A DNA stretch of 5,210 nt, taken from positions 1 through 5,210 of the forward strand of contig JANQSX010000112.1 of NCBI GenBank assembly GCA_028279085.1, given 5' to 3'. Below are positions 1 to 5,210 of this stretch, one piece after another. Position 1 is the stretch's first letter, and the number at the start of each line of letters is the position of its first letter. This DNA is from Bdellovibrionales bacterium (lineage in GTDB: Bacteria; Bdellovibrionota; Bdellovibrionia; Bdellovibrionales; UBA1609). Position numbers and translations under genes: made by a program. Under the pieces are notes generated by a model. That model made no database searches. It worked only from the letters and a program-made list of their open reading frames with translations, and was not told where the DNA came from.

Positions 1-1
1 G

Positions 2-823
2 ATACGGAAGCAGTTAATAGAACAGGGAGCTAATCCTCGAACCACTCATATTGAGTATTTTGCAAATCAAGTTCCTATCCATATTGCACATATAAGAAAA
101 AGCCTCAAAACAGAATTTACCGGTGGTAGGTTAAGGCAATTAAGAAACCGATTAAAGAACCTGGAAAAAGAAGCATACAGAGTAATTTTAAGAAAAAAAG
201 TTACACATGAATGGTGGTTAAGGTTCAACTTTAGGTTAGCGCGTATTATGTCTGGATTTGCCACTAATATGCGGGAAAATATCGATACATCAAGTTTATC
301 TTTTTTCCCCATAATGGTTATAATACCGGCAATACAAACAAAAGAAGGTTTAGGGATTATAACATTTAATAGAGCGGGCCTTGAAGGTATATATCCCGCA
401 GGATTGATTAATCAAAAAACTAAAATGGCGGATGGTAATACATTATCCGCTCCTGATTTTTTTATACATGATATATTTCATTTCTATGCCGGAGGGAATC
501 AGCTCTACTTAGAATATTCCGCCGGTCAACGTTTATTTCATAAGCGGCTTTTAGATAATATAGAGAGACTACCACAAGAAAAAAGAAAGAAAGCGGAAGC
601 TGTTTACTTTTCAATGACACATGAATATGGAAGTAGAAATATAGGCTACAGCGATAGAACCCCGGAAAAAATGAAAGAGGATATAAAAAAACATATCGGT
701 GAAGAAGATATTTCCGGCTTTTTTAAACTTCCTGATGATCTTCCTGAGAGACAGAAAAAAATAGAAGACCTTACTGATATTTTTATGGCTGTTTATAATC
801 AGACATTGCAGCATCAACGGTAG
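2..823 (+). CDS. 3' part of an unrecognised exported-family protein (copy 1 of the tandem array)
   Basis: The frame is open from the window edge to the TAG at 821-823, giving 273 residues that align with the C-terminal part of the next two genes. The first visible residue matches about residue 387 of the next gene, so some 386 residues, including any signal peptide, lie upstream. An in-frame ATG at 248 exists, but the homology extends well before it, so it is not the start. Conserved motifs, numbered from base 2: THIEYF (His16), a WW pair, FNRAGLEG, HDxxH (His156, Asp157, His160), RLFH (His180) and MTHE (His207, Glu208). Two residues shared by the other copies differ here: the Gly before HD is Ile, and the first His of HRLFH is Gln. 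Function is unknown; a metal-binding C-terminal domain is inferred from the invariant, equally spaced His/Asp/Glu residues. The next gene starts 9 bases later. Confidence 0.85.
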   Translation: MRKQLIEQGANPRTTHIEYFANQVPIHIAHIRKSLKTEFTGGRLRQLRNRLKNLEKEAYRVILRKKVTHEWWLRFNFRLARIMSGFATNMRENIDTSSLSFFPIMVIIPAIQTKEGLGIITFNRAGLEGIYPAGLINQKTKMADGNTLSAPDFFIHDIFHFYAGGNQLYLEYSAGQRLFHKRLLDNIERLPQEKRKKAEAVYFSMTHEYGSRNIGYSDRTPEKMKEDIKKHIGEEDISGFFKLPDDLPERQKKIEDLTDIFMAVYNQTLQHQR

Positions 824-826
824 GAA
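822..826 (+). promoter_or_regulatory. Ribosome binding site of the second gene, overlapping the stop of the first
   Basis: AGGAA lies 6 bases before the ATG at 833, and its first two bases are part of the TAG stop of the preceding gene. The overlap suggests coupled translation and fixes the start of the 659-residue protein, which then opens directly with a signal peptide. Confidence 0.7.
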
Positions 827-832
827 TCCATA

Positions 833-2812
833 ATGTTTTTAAAAAAATCTTATTATCTCATCTTCATTTTTTTAATTATTACTTCACAGGCTTTTTCTTC
901 TCCAGTTTGTAGTGATGGGTTTTCAAGTTCAGGATATTCAGGAAGGCAGGAACATCAGGAAATAGGTAGTGTAGTAACAGGAGTTGAAAGTTATAGACAA
1001 CTTCTTGCTAGATTAGCTCAAAATAGTTTAGGGGTGGAACACCTAAATCCAAAGCAGATAAAGGCTTTAGAAACATATCATTATGCAGTTCAGGGAGAGA
1101 AGGGTAGGGACGGAACTTTTGCCAGGGTGGGAAACTATACTTTTTCTCAGAGAAGAAGAATTATAAAATATCTTCGTCAAGTTTTTACACCTGAGCAAGT
1201 TACAACTCTTATAGAAAATGGGGTAGTGGAAATAAATCGTTCTTCAAATATTAAAATAACCAGAAGGGTATTAAGGAATTTCAGTGAAGGACAAACAGTG
1301 TTTATTCAAGTTAGCAATAATAAAACATTGAGGATAAGTAAAATCCTGGAAGAAACAAATAGTGGCTGGTTAGTGGAGGCGGAGAGGATAAGTAATGAAT
1401 CCGGTCAAGTTATTAAAGAGCAGGTTTTTTTAATAAAGGATGATGTTAAGGTTCCACCTCTTTTGGAAGCGGATCCTACTAATATGAATCAAATATCGGA
1501 AAAGACAAATAGGGGTTTTGTCATTGATATACTGATAAAAGGAGAGGATAGTAGTGGTATCGCTAAAGAGATAAAAGGTAATAAAGTTTTTTTCTCTTTT
1601 GAAAAGGCCATAGAAAATGGTTTGTTACCAAGAAATCCTACCGATCGGGATTACCATAAAATGGAGCGTATATTAAGCAGCTATGTTTCCAAAAACCATG
1701 ATCAATTGGTGCAGGCTTTAAAGAATATAGGAACTTCTTTTTCTTTAGCTTTTATGTATGTGCATCTTAATCCCTTATTACAAAAGAGTCTTATATTAGG
1801 CGAACATCGGTTTAGACTGGCTAATCCGGAATTGGAGTCTGTATTTATGGCGGCCCAATTTACTAGAGAAAGAGTTAATTCTAGTGAGCTGAATCTGCCT
1901 TCTTTTCCAAGCGGAAGAGAGGATTTATCGAGGCAAGGATATAGAGTGGGTTATACAGAAGGAATGGACTATGTGAATGAGTGGATTGCAGTACGGAGGA
2001 GGCTATGGGAATTAAGAGCAAATCCCCTTATAACCCATATTGAATATTTTGCCGATCAGATCCCCGCCCATATTGCTCATATAAAGAGAGGCCTTGAAGA
2101 TAATTATTCTCCTAAGGATAGATCACATGGCAGTAAGCGGGATCTGTTGCAAAAACTGGCAGACCTGGAAAAAGAGGCAAAACAGGCTGTTTCAAATGAG
2201 AAGGTTACTTATAAATGGTGGATTGAATTTAATTTTAGATTGGCGTATATCATGTCCGGGCGTACTCTTAATCAGGATTTTATTAATTGGGTGGATTCCC
2301 ACTTATTTCCCCTGAAAGTAGCGATGCCGGTTATACAAGAATCAGGAGGGTTGGGAATTAGGACTTTTAATAGAGCCGGCTTGGAAGGGGTGTATCCTGT
2401 TGGATTGATAAACAGACAAAATGTAGAAGTGCATGGTGGTTTGGATGCAGCACTCTTTTTTGGACATGATCTGCAACACCCTATGTTTGGTGGTAATAAA
2501 TTGTACTTAGAATATTCCGCCGGTCACCGCCTGTTTCATAGAAGATTATTAAGTAACATAGAGAGTTTACCTCCGGAAAAAAGAAAAAAAGCGGAAGCTG
2601 TTTATTTTTTAATGACCCATGAGTATCAAAGAGGAAATATCAGTTATAGTGATTGGACTCTCCAACAAATGAGAGAAGAGATCTTTAGGATGATTCAAAC
2701 TAATGATGCCGGGCTTTTTAAGTTCTCTGAAAATTCCACTCAGAAACAGCAAAAAACAGAAGACCTTACTAATGTTTTTATGGAGGTTTACAGTCAAACA
2801 TTACAGCATTAA
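833..2812 (+). CDS. Unrecognised exported protein, putative metal-site C-terminal domain (copy 2)
   Basis: This 659-residue protein has a Sec signal peptide: Lys4-Lys5, a hydrophobic core at about 7-17 and likely cleavage after A-F-S at residue 22. Cys26 is the only cysteine in the protein; its context (PVC) is not a normal lipobox. Residues 52-134 form a conserved module with GEKGRDGT (88-95) and GNYT (100-103). Residues about 147-205 look beta-rich, perhaps a small barrel. A middle region follows, with a segment at 291-322 unlike the next copy, then THIEYF (His402), PxHIA, a charged helical stretch, KWW (461-463) and FNRAGLEGVYPVGLIN (512-527). The C-terminal part holds GHDxxH (544-549), HRLFH (565-569) and MTHE (594-597). 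The His/Asp/Glu set suggests metal binding and perhaps hydrolysis, which is inference only. It is not a recognised family. It sits in the middle of the operon-like array. Confidence 0.88.
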   Translation: MFLKKSYYLIFIFLIITSQAFSSPVCSDGFSSSGYSGRQEHQEIGSVVTGVESYRQLLARLAQNSLGVEHLNPKQIKALETYHYAVQGEKGRDGTFARVGNYTFSQRRRIIKYLRQVFTPEQVTTLIENGVVEINRSSNIKITRRVLRNFSEGQTVFIQVSNNKTLRISKILEETNSGWLVEAERISNESGQVIKEQVFLIKDDVKVPPLLEADPTNMNQISEKTNRGFVIDILIKGEDSSGIAKEIKGNKVFFSFEKAIENGLLPRNPTDRDYHKMERILSSYVSKNHDQLVQALKNIGTSFSLAFMYVHLNPLLQKSLILGEHRFRLANPELESVFMAAQFTRERVNSSELNLPSFPSGREDLSRQGYRVGYTEGMDYVNEWIAVRRRLWELRANPLITHIEYFADQIPAHIAHIKRGLEDNYSPKDRSHGSKRDLLQKLADLEKEAKQAVSNEKVTYKWWIEFNFRLAYIMSGRTLNQDFINWVDSHLFPLKVAMPVIQESGGLGIRTFNRAGLEGVYPVGLINRQNVEVHGGLDAALFFGHDLQHPMFGGNKLYLEYSAGHRLFHRRLLSNIESLPPEKRKKAEAVYFLMTHEYQRGNISYSDWTLQQMREEIFRMIQTNDAGLFKFSENSTQKQQKTEDLTNVFMEVYSQTLQH

Positions 2813-2817
2813 TTTTT

Positions 2818-2822
2818 AGGAA
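2818..2822 (+). promoter_or_regulatory. Ribosome binding site of the third gene
   Basis: AGGAA lies 6 bases before the ATG at 2829, the same spacing as at the previous junction. The surrounding TAGGAAT context and the ATGTTTTTA start are also shared, so the junction itself seems to have been copied with the gene. It supports the start at 2829. Confidence 0.7.
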
Positions 2823-2828
2823 TTTTCC

Positions 2829-4847
2829 ATGTTTTTAAGAAAAATTTATTGTTTTGCTTTAATTATTTTAACAGCTGGTTCACCAGCTTCTTTTTCACAG
2901 TCTTGTGAGCCTGCTTTTTCATCATCTGCAAATGAAATTAAGCGTTCAGATATAAACAACAAACATAGTGCAACAGGAATAGAAAGCTATAGAGAGCTTC
3001 TTATCAGATTAGCTCAATCCGGTTTAGGAGTAAAAAAATTAAGTTCAAAACAAATAAAAGCCCTTGAGACCTATCATCAAATAGTTCAAGGAGAGAAGGG
3101 TAGGGATGGAACTTTTGCAAAAGTAGGCAACTACACTTTTTCTCAAAGAAGAAGAATCATACAGTTTCTTCGAGAGGTCTTTTCTCCTGAACAAGTTACA
3201 ACTCTTATAGAAGATGGGGTAGTAGAGATCAACCGTTCTTCAAATGTTAAAATAAGCAAAAGGGTATTAAGACATTTCAATGAAGGAAAAAAAGTATTTA
3301 TTCAAATTCTTCATGGTGCAGCCTCTTACGGAGGTATATTATTTAGAATAAGTAAAATATTGGAAGAAACCGATAGTGGTTTCTTAGTGGAAGCAGAGGG
3401 AATGGATCAAAGGTTTAGTCGAATCATCAGGGAAAAACTTTTTTTAATAACAGATAATATAGACTTGCCACTTATTAGAGCAGATCCTGAGAACATGACT
3501 AAAATTTCAGAGAAGACAAACAGGGGTTTTGTAATTGATATATTAGAAAAAGAATACAGTGATTTTGGAGTTGCGGTAATAGCGGGTAATAAAGTTTTTT
3601 TCTCTTTTGATAAAGCTATAGAAAATGATTTATTGCCAAAGGATCCGACCCTTCAAGACTATCGTGAAATAGAGGATATGATAAATGCTTATATTTCCAG
3701 CAATCATGATAAAACTTTTGATTGGAAAAACACCCCTTACCAAATGAACAACGATGCAATAACCGGCAATGGCAAGGTCTATTATAATTTTGCGGATTCG
3801 TTGGAAAAGAGCTTTATAAAAGGTGTGCATGATTTTAGATTAGCCAATCCCGAATCAGAGGTAATATTTTTAGCTATTGAATCCAATAGAGAAAGAATTA
3901 ACTCCGGTGAATTGGACTTTTTTCCTTCAACGGATAAAGAAGTGCAATTAGTGGAACAAGGATATAAGTCTAATTACACCGGATTGATAGATCAAGTCAG
4001 TAAATGGTCTGTGGTGCGTAGAAAACTGCAGGAGTTGCAGGTCAATCCTCGCAAAACTCACATTGAATATTTTGCAAATCAAGTTCCTGTTCATATTGCA
4101 TATATAAGACAGGGTCTTGATGCTGATCTCTCTAATAAGAAATCGGAACAATTAAAACAACTAAGTAGCTTGGAAAAAAAAGCAAAACAAAAAGTTGAGG
4201 ACGGGGAAGTCACTTATAAATGGTGGTTGGAATTTAATATTAAGTTGGCACATATTATGTATGGGCGGCCAAATGTTACATTACATAAAGAAAGTGATGG
4301 GGGTTTAGTTGCAATGAGCTTATCCTTTTTCCCTTTAATAATTGTGATGCCGACAATGCAAGTAAAAGAAGGCCCCGGGATTATTACTTTCAATAGAGTT
4401 GGTCTTGAGGGTGTTCAACTTGCCGGCCTCATTAATCAAAAAACGGCAATAGCAGATGGTGATAGAGTGTTACCTGCTCCTGATTTTTTTGGCCATGATG
4501 TATTTCATGCACGGTTTAAGGGTAATAGACTCCATTGGGAATATTCCGCCGGTCACCGTTTGTTTCATAAAAGATTATTAGAAAATATAGAGAGGCTACC
4601 TCCGGAAAGAAGAAAAAAAGCGGAGGCGGTTTATTTTGTAATGACACATGAAAATATAGCCAATAACATTGGCTACAGTGATTGGAGTCCACAAAAATTG
4701 AAAGAGAATATGATGGCGATGATTCATAATGATGTTGCCGGTTTGTTTAGATTTTCTGATGATCCCGTTAAGAAAGAGCAAAAAATAGAAGATCTTACTG
4801 ATACTTTTATGGAAGTTTATAATCAGGCTTTGCAACACCAGGAATAG
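2829..4847 (+). CDS. Unrecognised exported protein, putative metal-site C-terminal domain (copy 3)
   Basis: This 672-residue paralogue of the preceding gene has the same domain order. It starts with a signal peptide (Arg4-Lys5, hydrophobic core about 6-16, cleavage near 21-23), and Cys26 is again the only cysteine outside the signal. The module around GEKGRDGT (88-95) is nearly the same as in copy 2: 66 of 80 residues match over 71-150 by hand count. A divergent segment at 295-331 replaces 291-322 of copy 2. Later motifs are THIEYF (His411), KWW (464-466), FNRVGLEG (521-528), GHDxxH (555-560), HRLFH (576-580) and MTHE (605-608). The Tyr-Pro of the GVYPxG motif is replaced by Gln-Leu. Spacing between the putative ligands (His560, His580, His607) is the same as in the other copies. 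Export is well supported; enzymatic activity is only inferred. It follows copy 2 after 16 bases and is the last gene of the array in this window. Confidence 0.88.
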   Translation: MFLRKIYCFALIILTAGSPASFSQSCEPAFSSSANEIKRSDINNKHSATGIESYRELLIRLAQSGLGVKKLSSKQIKALETYHQIVQGEKGRDGTFAKVGNYTFSQRRRIIQFLREVFSPEQVTTLIEDGVVEINRSSNVKISKRVLRHFNEGKKVFIQILHGAASYGGILFRISKILEETDSGFLVEAEGMDQRFSRIIREKLFLITDNIDLPLIRADPENMTKISEKTNRGFVIDILEKEYSDFGVAVIAGNKVFFSFDKAIENDLLPKDPTLQDYREIEDMINAYISSNHDKTFDWKNTPYQMNNDAITGNGKVYYNFADSLEKSFIKGVHDFRLANPESEVIFLAIESNRERINSGELDFFPSTDKEVQLVEQGYKSNYTGLIDQVSKWSVVRRKLQELQVNPRKTHIEYFANQVPVHIAYIRQGLDADLSNKKSEQLKQLSSLEKKAKQKVEDGEVTYKWWLEFNIKLAHIMYGRPNVTLHKESDGGLVAMSLSFFPLIIVMPTMQVKEGPGIITFNRVGLEGVQLAGLINQKTAIADGDRVLPAPDFFGHDVFHARFKGNRLHWEYSAGHRLFHKRLLENIERLPPERRKKAEAVYFVMTHENIANNIGYSDWSPQKLKENMMAMIHNDVAGLFRFSDDPVKKEQKIEDLTDTFMEVYNQALQHQE

Positions 4848-4852
4848 CCGTC

Positions 4853-4877
4853 ATTCCGGACTCGTTTCGGAATCCAG
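4853..4877. repeat. Type R palindrome, copy 1
   Basis: ATTCCG (4853-4858) pairs with CGGAAT (4868-4873) around a 9-base loop and is followed by CCAG. It lies 5 bases after the stop codon of the third gene. Confidence 0.7.
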
Positions 4878-4901
4878 AAAATGACTGTCACTCCAGAAAC
4901 T

Positions 4902-4917
4902 GAAAGCCCTACTGGGT
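4902..4917. repeat. Decayed type H element
   Basis: GAAAGCCCTACT matches the left arm and loop of the perfect type H hairpin just downstream, but the right arm keeps only GGGT, leaving a stem of about 3-4 pairs. It looks like a truncated copy. Confidence 0.5.
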
Positions 4918-4919
4918 AA

Positions 4920-4947
4920 GAAAGCCCTACTAGGGCTTTCTTTATTC
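4920..4947 (+). terminator. Probable intrinsic terminator of the gene array (perfect type H hairpin)
   Basis: GAAAGCCCTA (4920-4929) and TAGGGCTTTC (4931-4940) are perfect reverse complements around one base, in practice about a 9-pair stem with a 3-base loop. The right arm ends in CTTTC and is followed by TTTATT, giving a T-rich though interrupted tail on the plus strand. It lies 72 bases past the last stop codon. The stem also belongs to the repeat family of this block, so the terminator role is an inference. The left side (GTAAGAAAG) is a weak tail for transcription from the other strand. Confidence 0.55.
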
Positions 4948-4968
4948 CGGACTTGATTCGGAATCCAG
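4944..4968. repeat. Type R palindrome, copy 2
   Basis: ATTCCG (4944-4949) pairs with CGGAAT (4959-4964), followed by CCAG. The loop GACTTGATT closely resembles GACTCGTTT of copy 1, so copies 1 and 2 are the nearest relatives. Confidence 0.7.
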
Positions 4969-4992
4969 AGGATACTTGTCACTCCTGTAAAC

Positions 4993-5016
4993 TGAAAGCC
5001 ATTTTGATGGCTTTCA
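4993..5016. repeat. Type H palindrome with a different loop
   Basis: TGAAAGCCA (4993-5001) and TGGCTTTCA (5008-5016) form a perfect 9-pair stem with loop TTTTGA. The GAAAGCC/GGCTTTC core is shared with the other type H elements, while the top of the stem and the loop differ. No T-run follows, so it is not called a terminator. Confidence 0.65.
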
Positions 5017-5018
5017 CT

Positions 5019-5042
5019 ATTCCGGCGAAGGCCGGAATCCAG
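5019..5042. repeat. Type R palindrome, copy 3 (compact)
   Basis: ATTCCGGC (5019-5026) and GCCGGAAT (5031-5038) form a perfect 8-pair stem with loop GAAG, followed by CCAG. It is the strongest type R hairpin in the block. Confidence 0.7.
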
Positions 5043-5048
5043 TAAACT

Positions 5049-5068
5049 GAAAGCCCTACTAAGGGCTT
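5049..5068. repeat. Type H palindrome, third hairpin
   Basis: AAGCCCT (5051-5057) pairs with AGGGCTT (5062-5068) around ACTA. The left arm repeats GAAAGCCCTACT from 4902 and 4920. An A-C mismatch shortens the stem relative to the element at 4920. Confidence 0.6.
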
Positions 5069-5085
5069 CCAGTTGAAGCTGGAAT
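5067..5085. repeat. Diverged type R palindrome closing the array
   Basis: TTCCAG (5067-5072) pairs with CTGGAA (5079-5084), with a further T-G wobble, around loop TGAA. It has the same length and layout as the compact type R hairpin at 5019, and a G-C pair there is replaced by an A-T pair here, so the stem is kept. It overlaps the end of the preceding type H hairpin by two bases. Confidence 0.5.
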
Positions 5086-5210
5086 AACAAGCCTTCAAAT
5101 CTATTTACAAGGGTATAAATATTTCACTCATAAAGTAGATATTAAACTCAAGAAGTTTTTATAAAACCAAAAACGGGAGTCCGTGTGATATAGTATTATT
5201 TTTAGAAAAA
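5086..5210. other. AT-rich intergenic tail, no gene seen
   Basis: No credible coding frame or RNA gene is seen here. There is a TTTACA at 5104 and TATA-like strings (TATAAA at 5114, TATAGT at 5189), but no -35/-10 pair at good spacing. A small ACGG/CCGT stem with loop GAGT lies at 5173-5184, upstream of an AT-rich run. The stretch may be the upstream region of a gene beyond the window. Confidence 0.4.

Larger units (their letters stand above)
2..4847 (+). repeat. Tandem array of three paralogous genes
   Basis: Three homologous genes lie head to tail on the same strand with 9- and 16-base gaps and nearly the same start context. Protein similarity runs along the whole length and is highest in the N-terminal module and in the block from HDxxH to MTHE (about 40 of 54 residues match in any pair, by hand count). 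The DNA has diverged clearly, so the duplication is not recent. The left end of the array is outside the window. Confidence 0.85.
4850..5085. repeat. Array of two alternating palindromic elements (REP-like)
   Basis: This non-coding block starts two bases after the stop of the last gene. Two hairpin types alternate. Type R is an ATTCCGG...CGGAATCCAG palindrome, at 4853-4877, 4944-4968 and 5019-5042, with a diverged copy at 5067-5085. Type H is a GAAAGCC...GGCTTTC palindrome, at 4920-4940, 4993-5016 and 5049-5068, with a decayed copy at 4902-4917. Short linkers are also repeated: GTCACTCC at 4887 and 4978, and GTAAACTGAAAGCC at 4987 and 5042. No protein is supported here. Such elements usually form RNA or DNA hairpins between genes; mobility by a REP-type transposase is possible but nothing in the window shows it. 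Confidence 0.8.

Noticed and set aside
248..823. A separate 191-residue gene starting at the ATG at 248
   Set aside because: The same frame is open to the window edge and aligns with the neighbouring paralogues well before this Met, so it is an internal residue of a larger truncated gene.
2094..2315. Small plus-strand frame inside the second gene
   Set aside because: It lies wholly inside a well-supported coding region in another frame and has no matching frame with similar content in the paralogues.
4596..4838. Minus-strand frames opposite the 3' ends of all three genes (also 611-817 and 2609-2797)
   Set aside because: They recur only because the sense genes are homologous; their similarity mirrors the sense-strand codons, and no start signals are seen.
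4850..5085. CRISPR array
   Set aside because: The repeats are imperfect palindromes of two kinds with unequal, self-similar linkers, not regular direct repeats with unique spacers.
4851..5090. Open frame of 79 codons on the minus strand across the hairpin block
   Set aside because: It is made of the palindromic repeats; its LDSGLRRN / VRNK-like text is what such repeats translate to, and there is no ribosome binding site or homology to a real protein.
5104..5134. Possible sigma-70 promoter (TTTACA then CATAAA)
   Set aside because: Spacing would be 19 bases and the -10 match is poor; in AT-rich DNA such matches are expected by chance.

Overview
The window is a compact, AT-rich bacterial stretch carrying a same-strand tandem array of one unrecognised protein family, followed by a non-coding block of alternating hairpin repeats. 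Three family members are visible: the 3' part of one gene (2-823, cut by the window edge), then two complete genes (833-2812, 659 aa; 2829-4847, 672 aa). Gaps are only 9 and 16 bases, and both junctions share the same ribosome-binding-site and start context. They therefore look like one transcription unit that grew by tandem gene duplication, and more copies may lie upstream.

Both complete proteins begin with a Sec-type signal peptide and are probably exported. By eye they share this order: signal peptide; a variable Ser-rich stretch holding the only mature cysteine; a very conserved 80-residue module with GEKGRDGT and GNYT motifs; a probable small beta domain; a middle region with one divergent segment; a THIEYF / KWW helical region; and a C-terminal domain. 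The C-terminal domain has invariant HDxxH, RLFH and MTHE motifs with fixed spacing in all three copies. The His/Asp/Glu pattern suggests a metal site, possibly enzymatic. That is inference; no named family is recognised with confidence.

The last gene stops at 4847. From 4850 to about 5085 lies an array of two alternating palindrome types, an ATTCCGG-type element and a GAAAGCC-type element. One of the latter (4920-4940), with a T-rich tail, is a plausible terminator for the operon. From 5086 to 5210 the DNA is AT-rich and no gene can be supported.

Organism: signal peptides without a clear lipobox, low GC and ATTCCGG...CCGGAATCC palindromes (common in several Gram-negative and candidate phyla) suggest a Gram-negative-type bacterium. 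The GEKGRDGT...GNYT module and the FFGHDxxH...LTHE-like C-terminus remind me of secreted hypothetical proteins from Bdellovibrio-like predatory bacteria. This is an unverified memory and should be treated as a weak lead.
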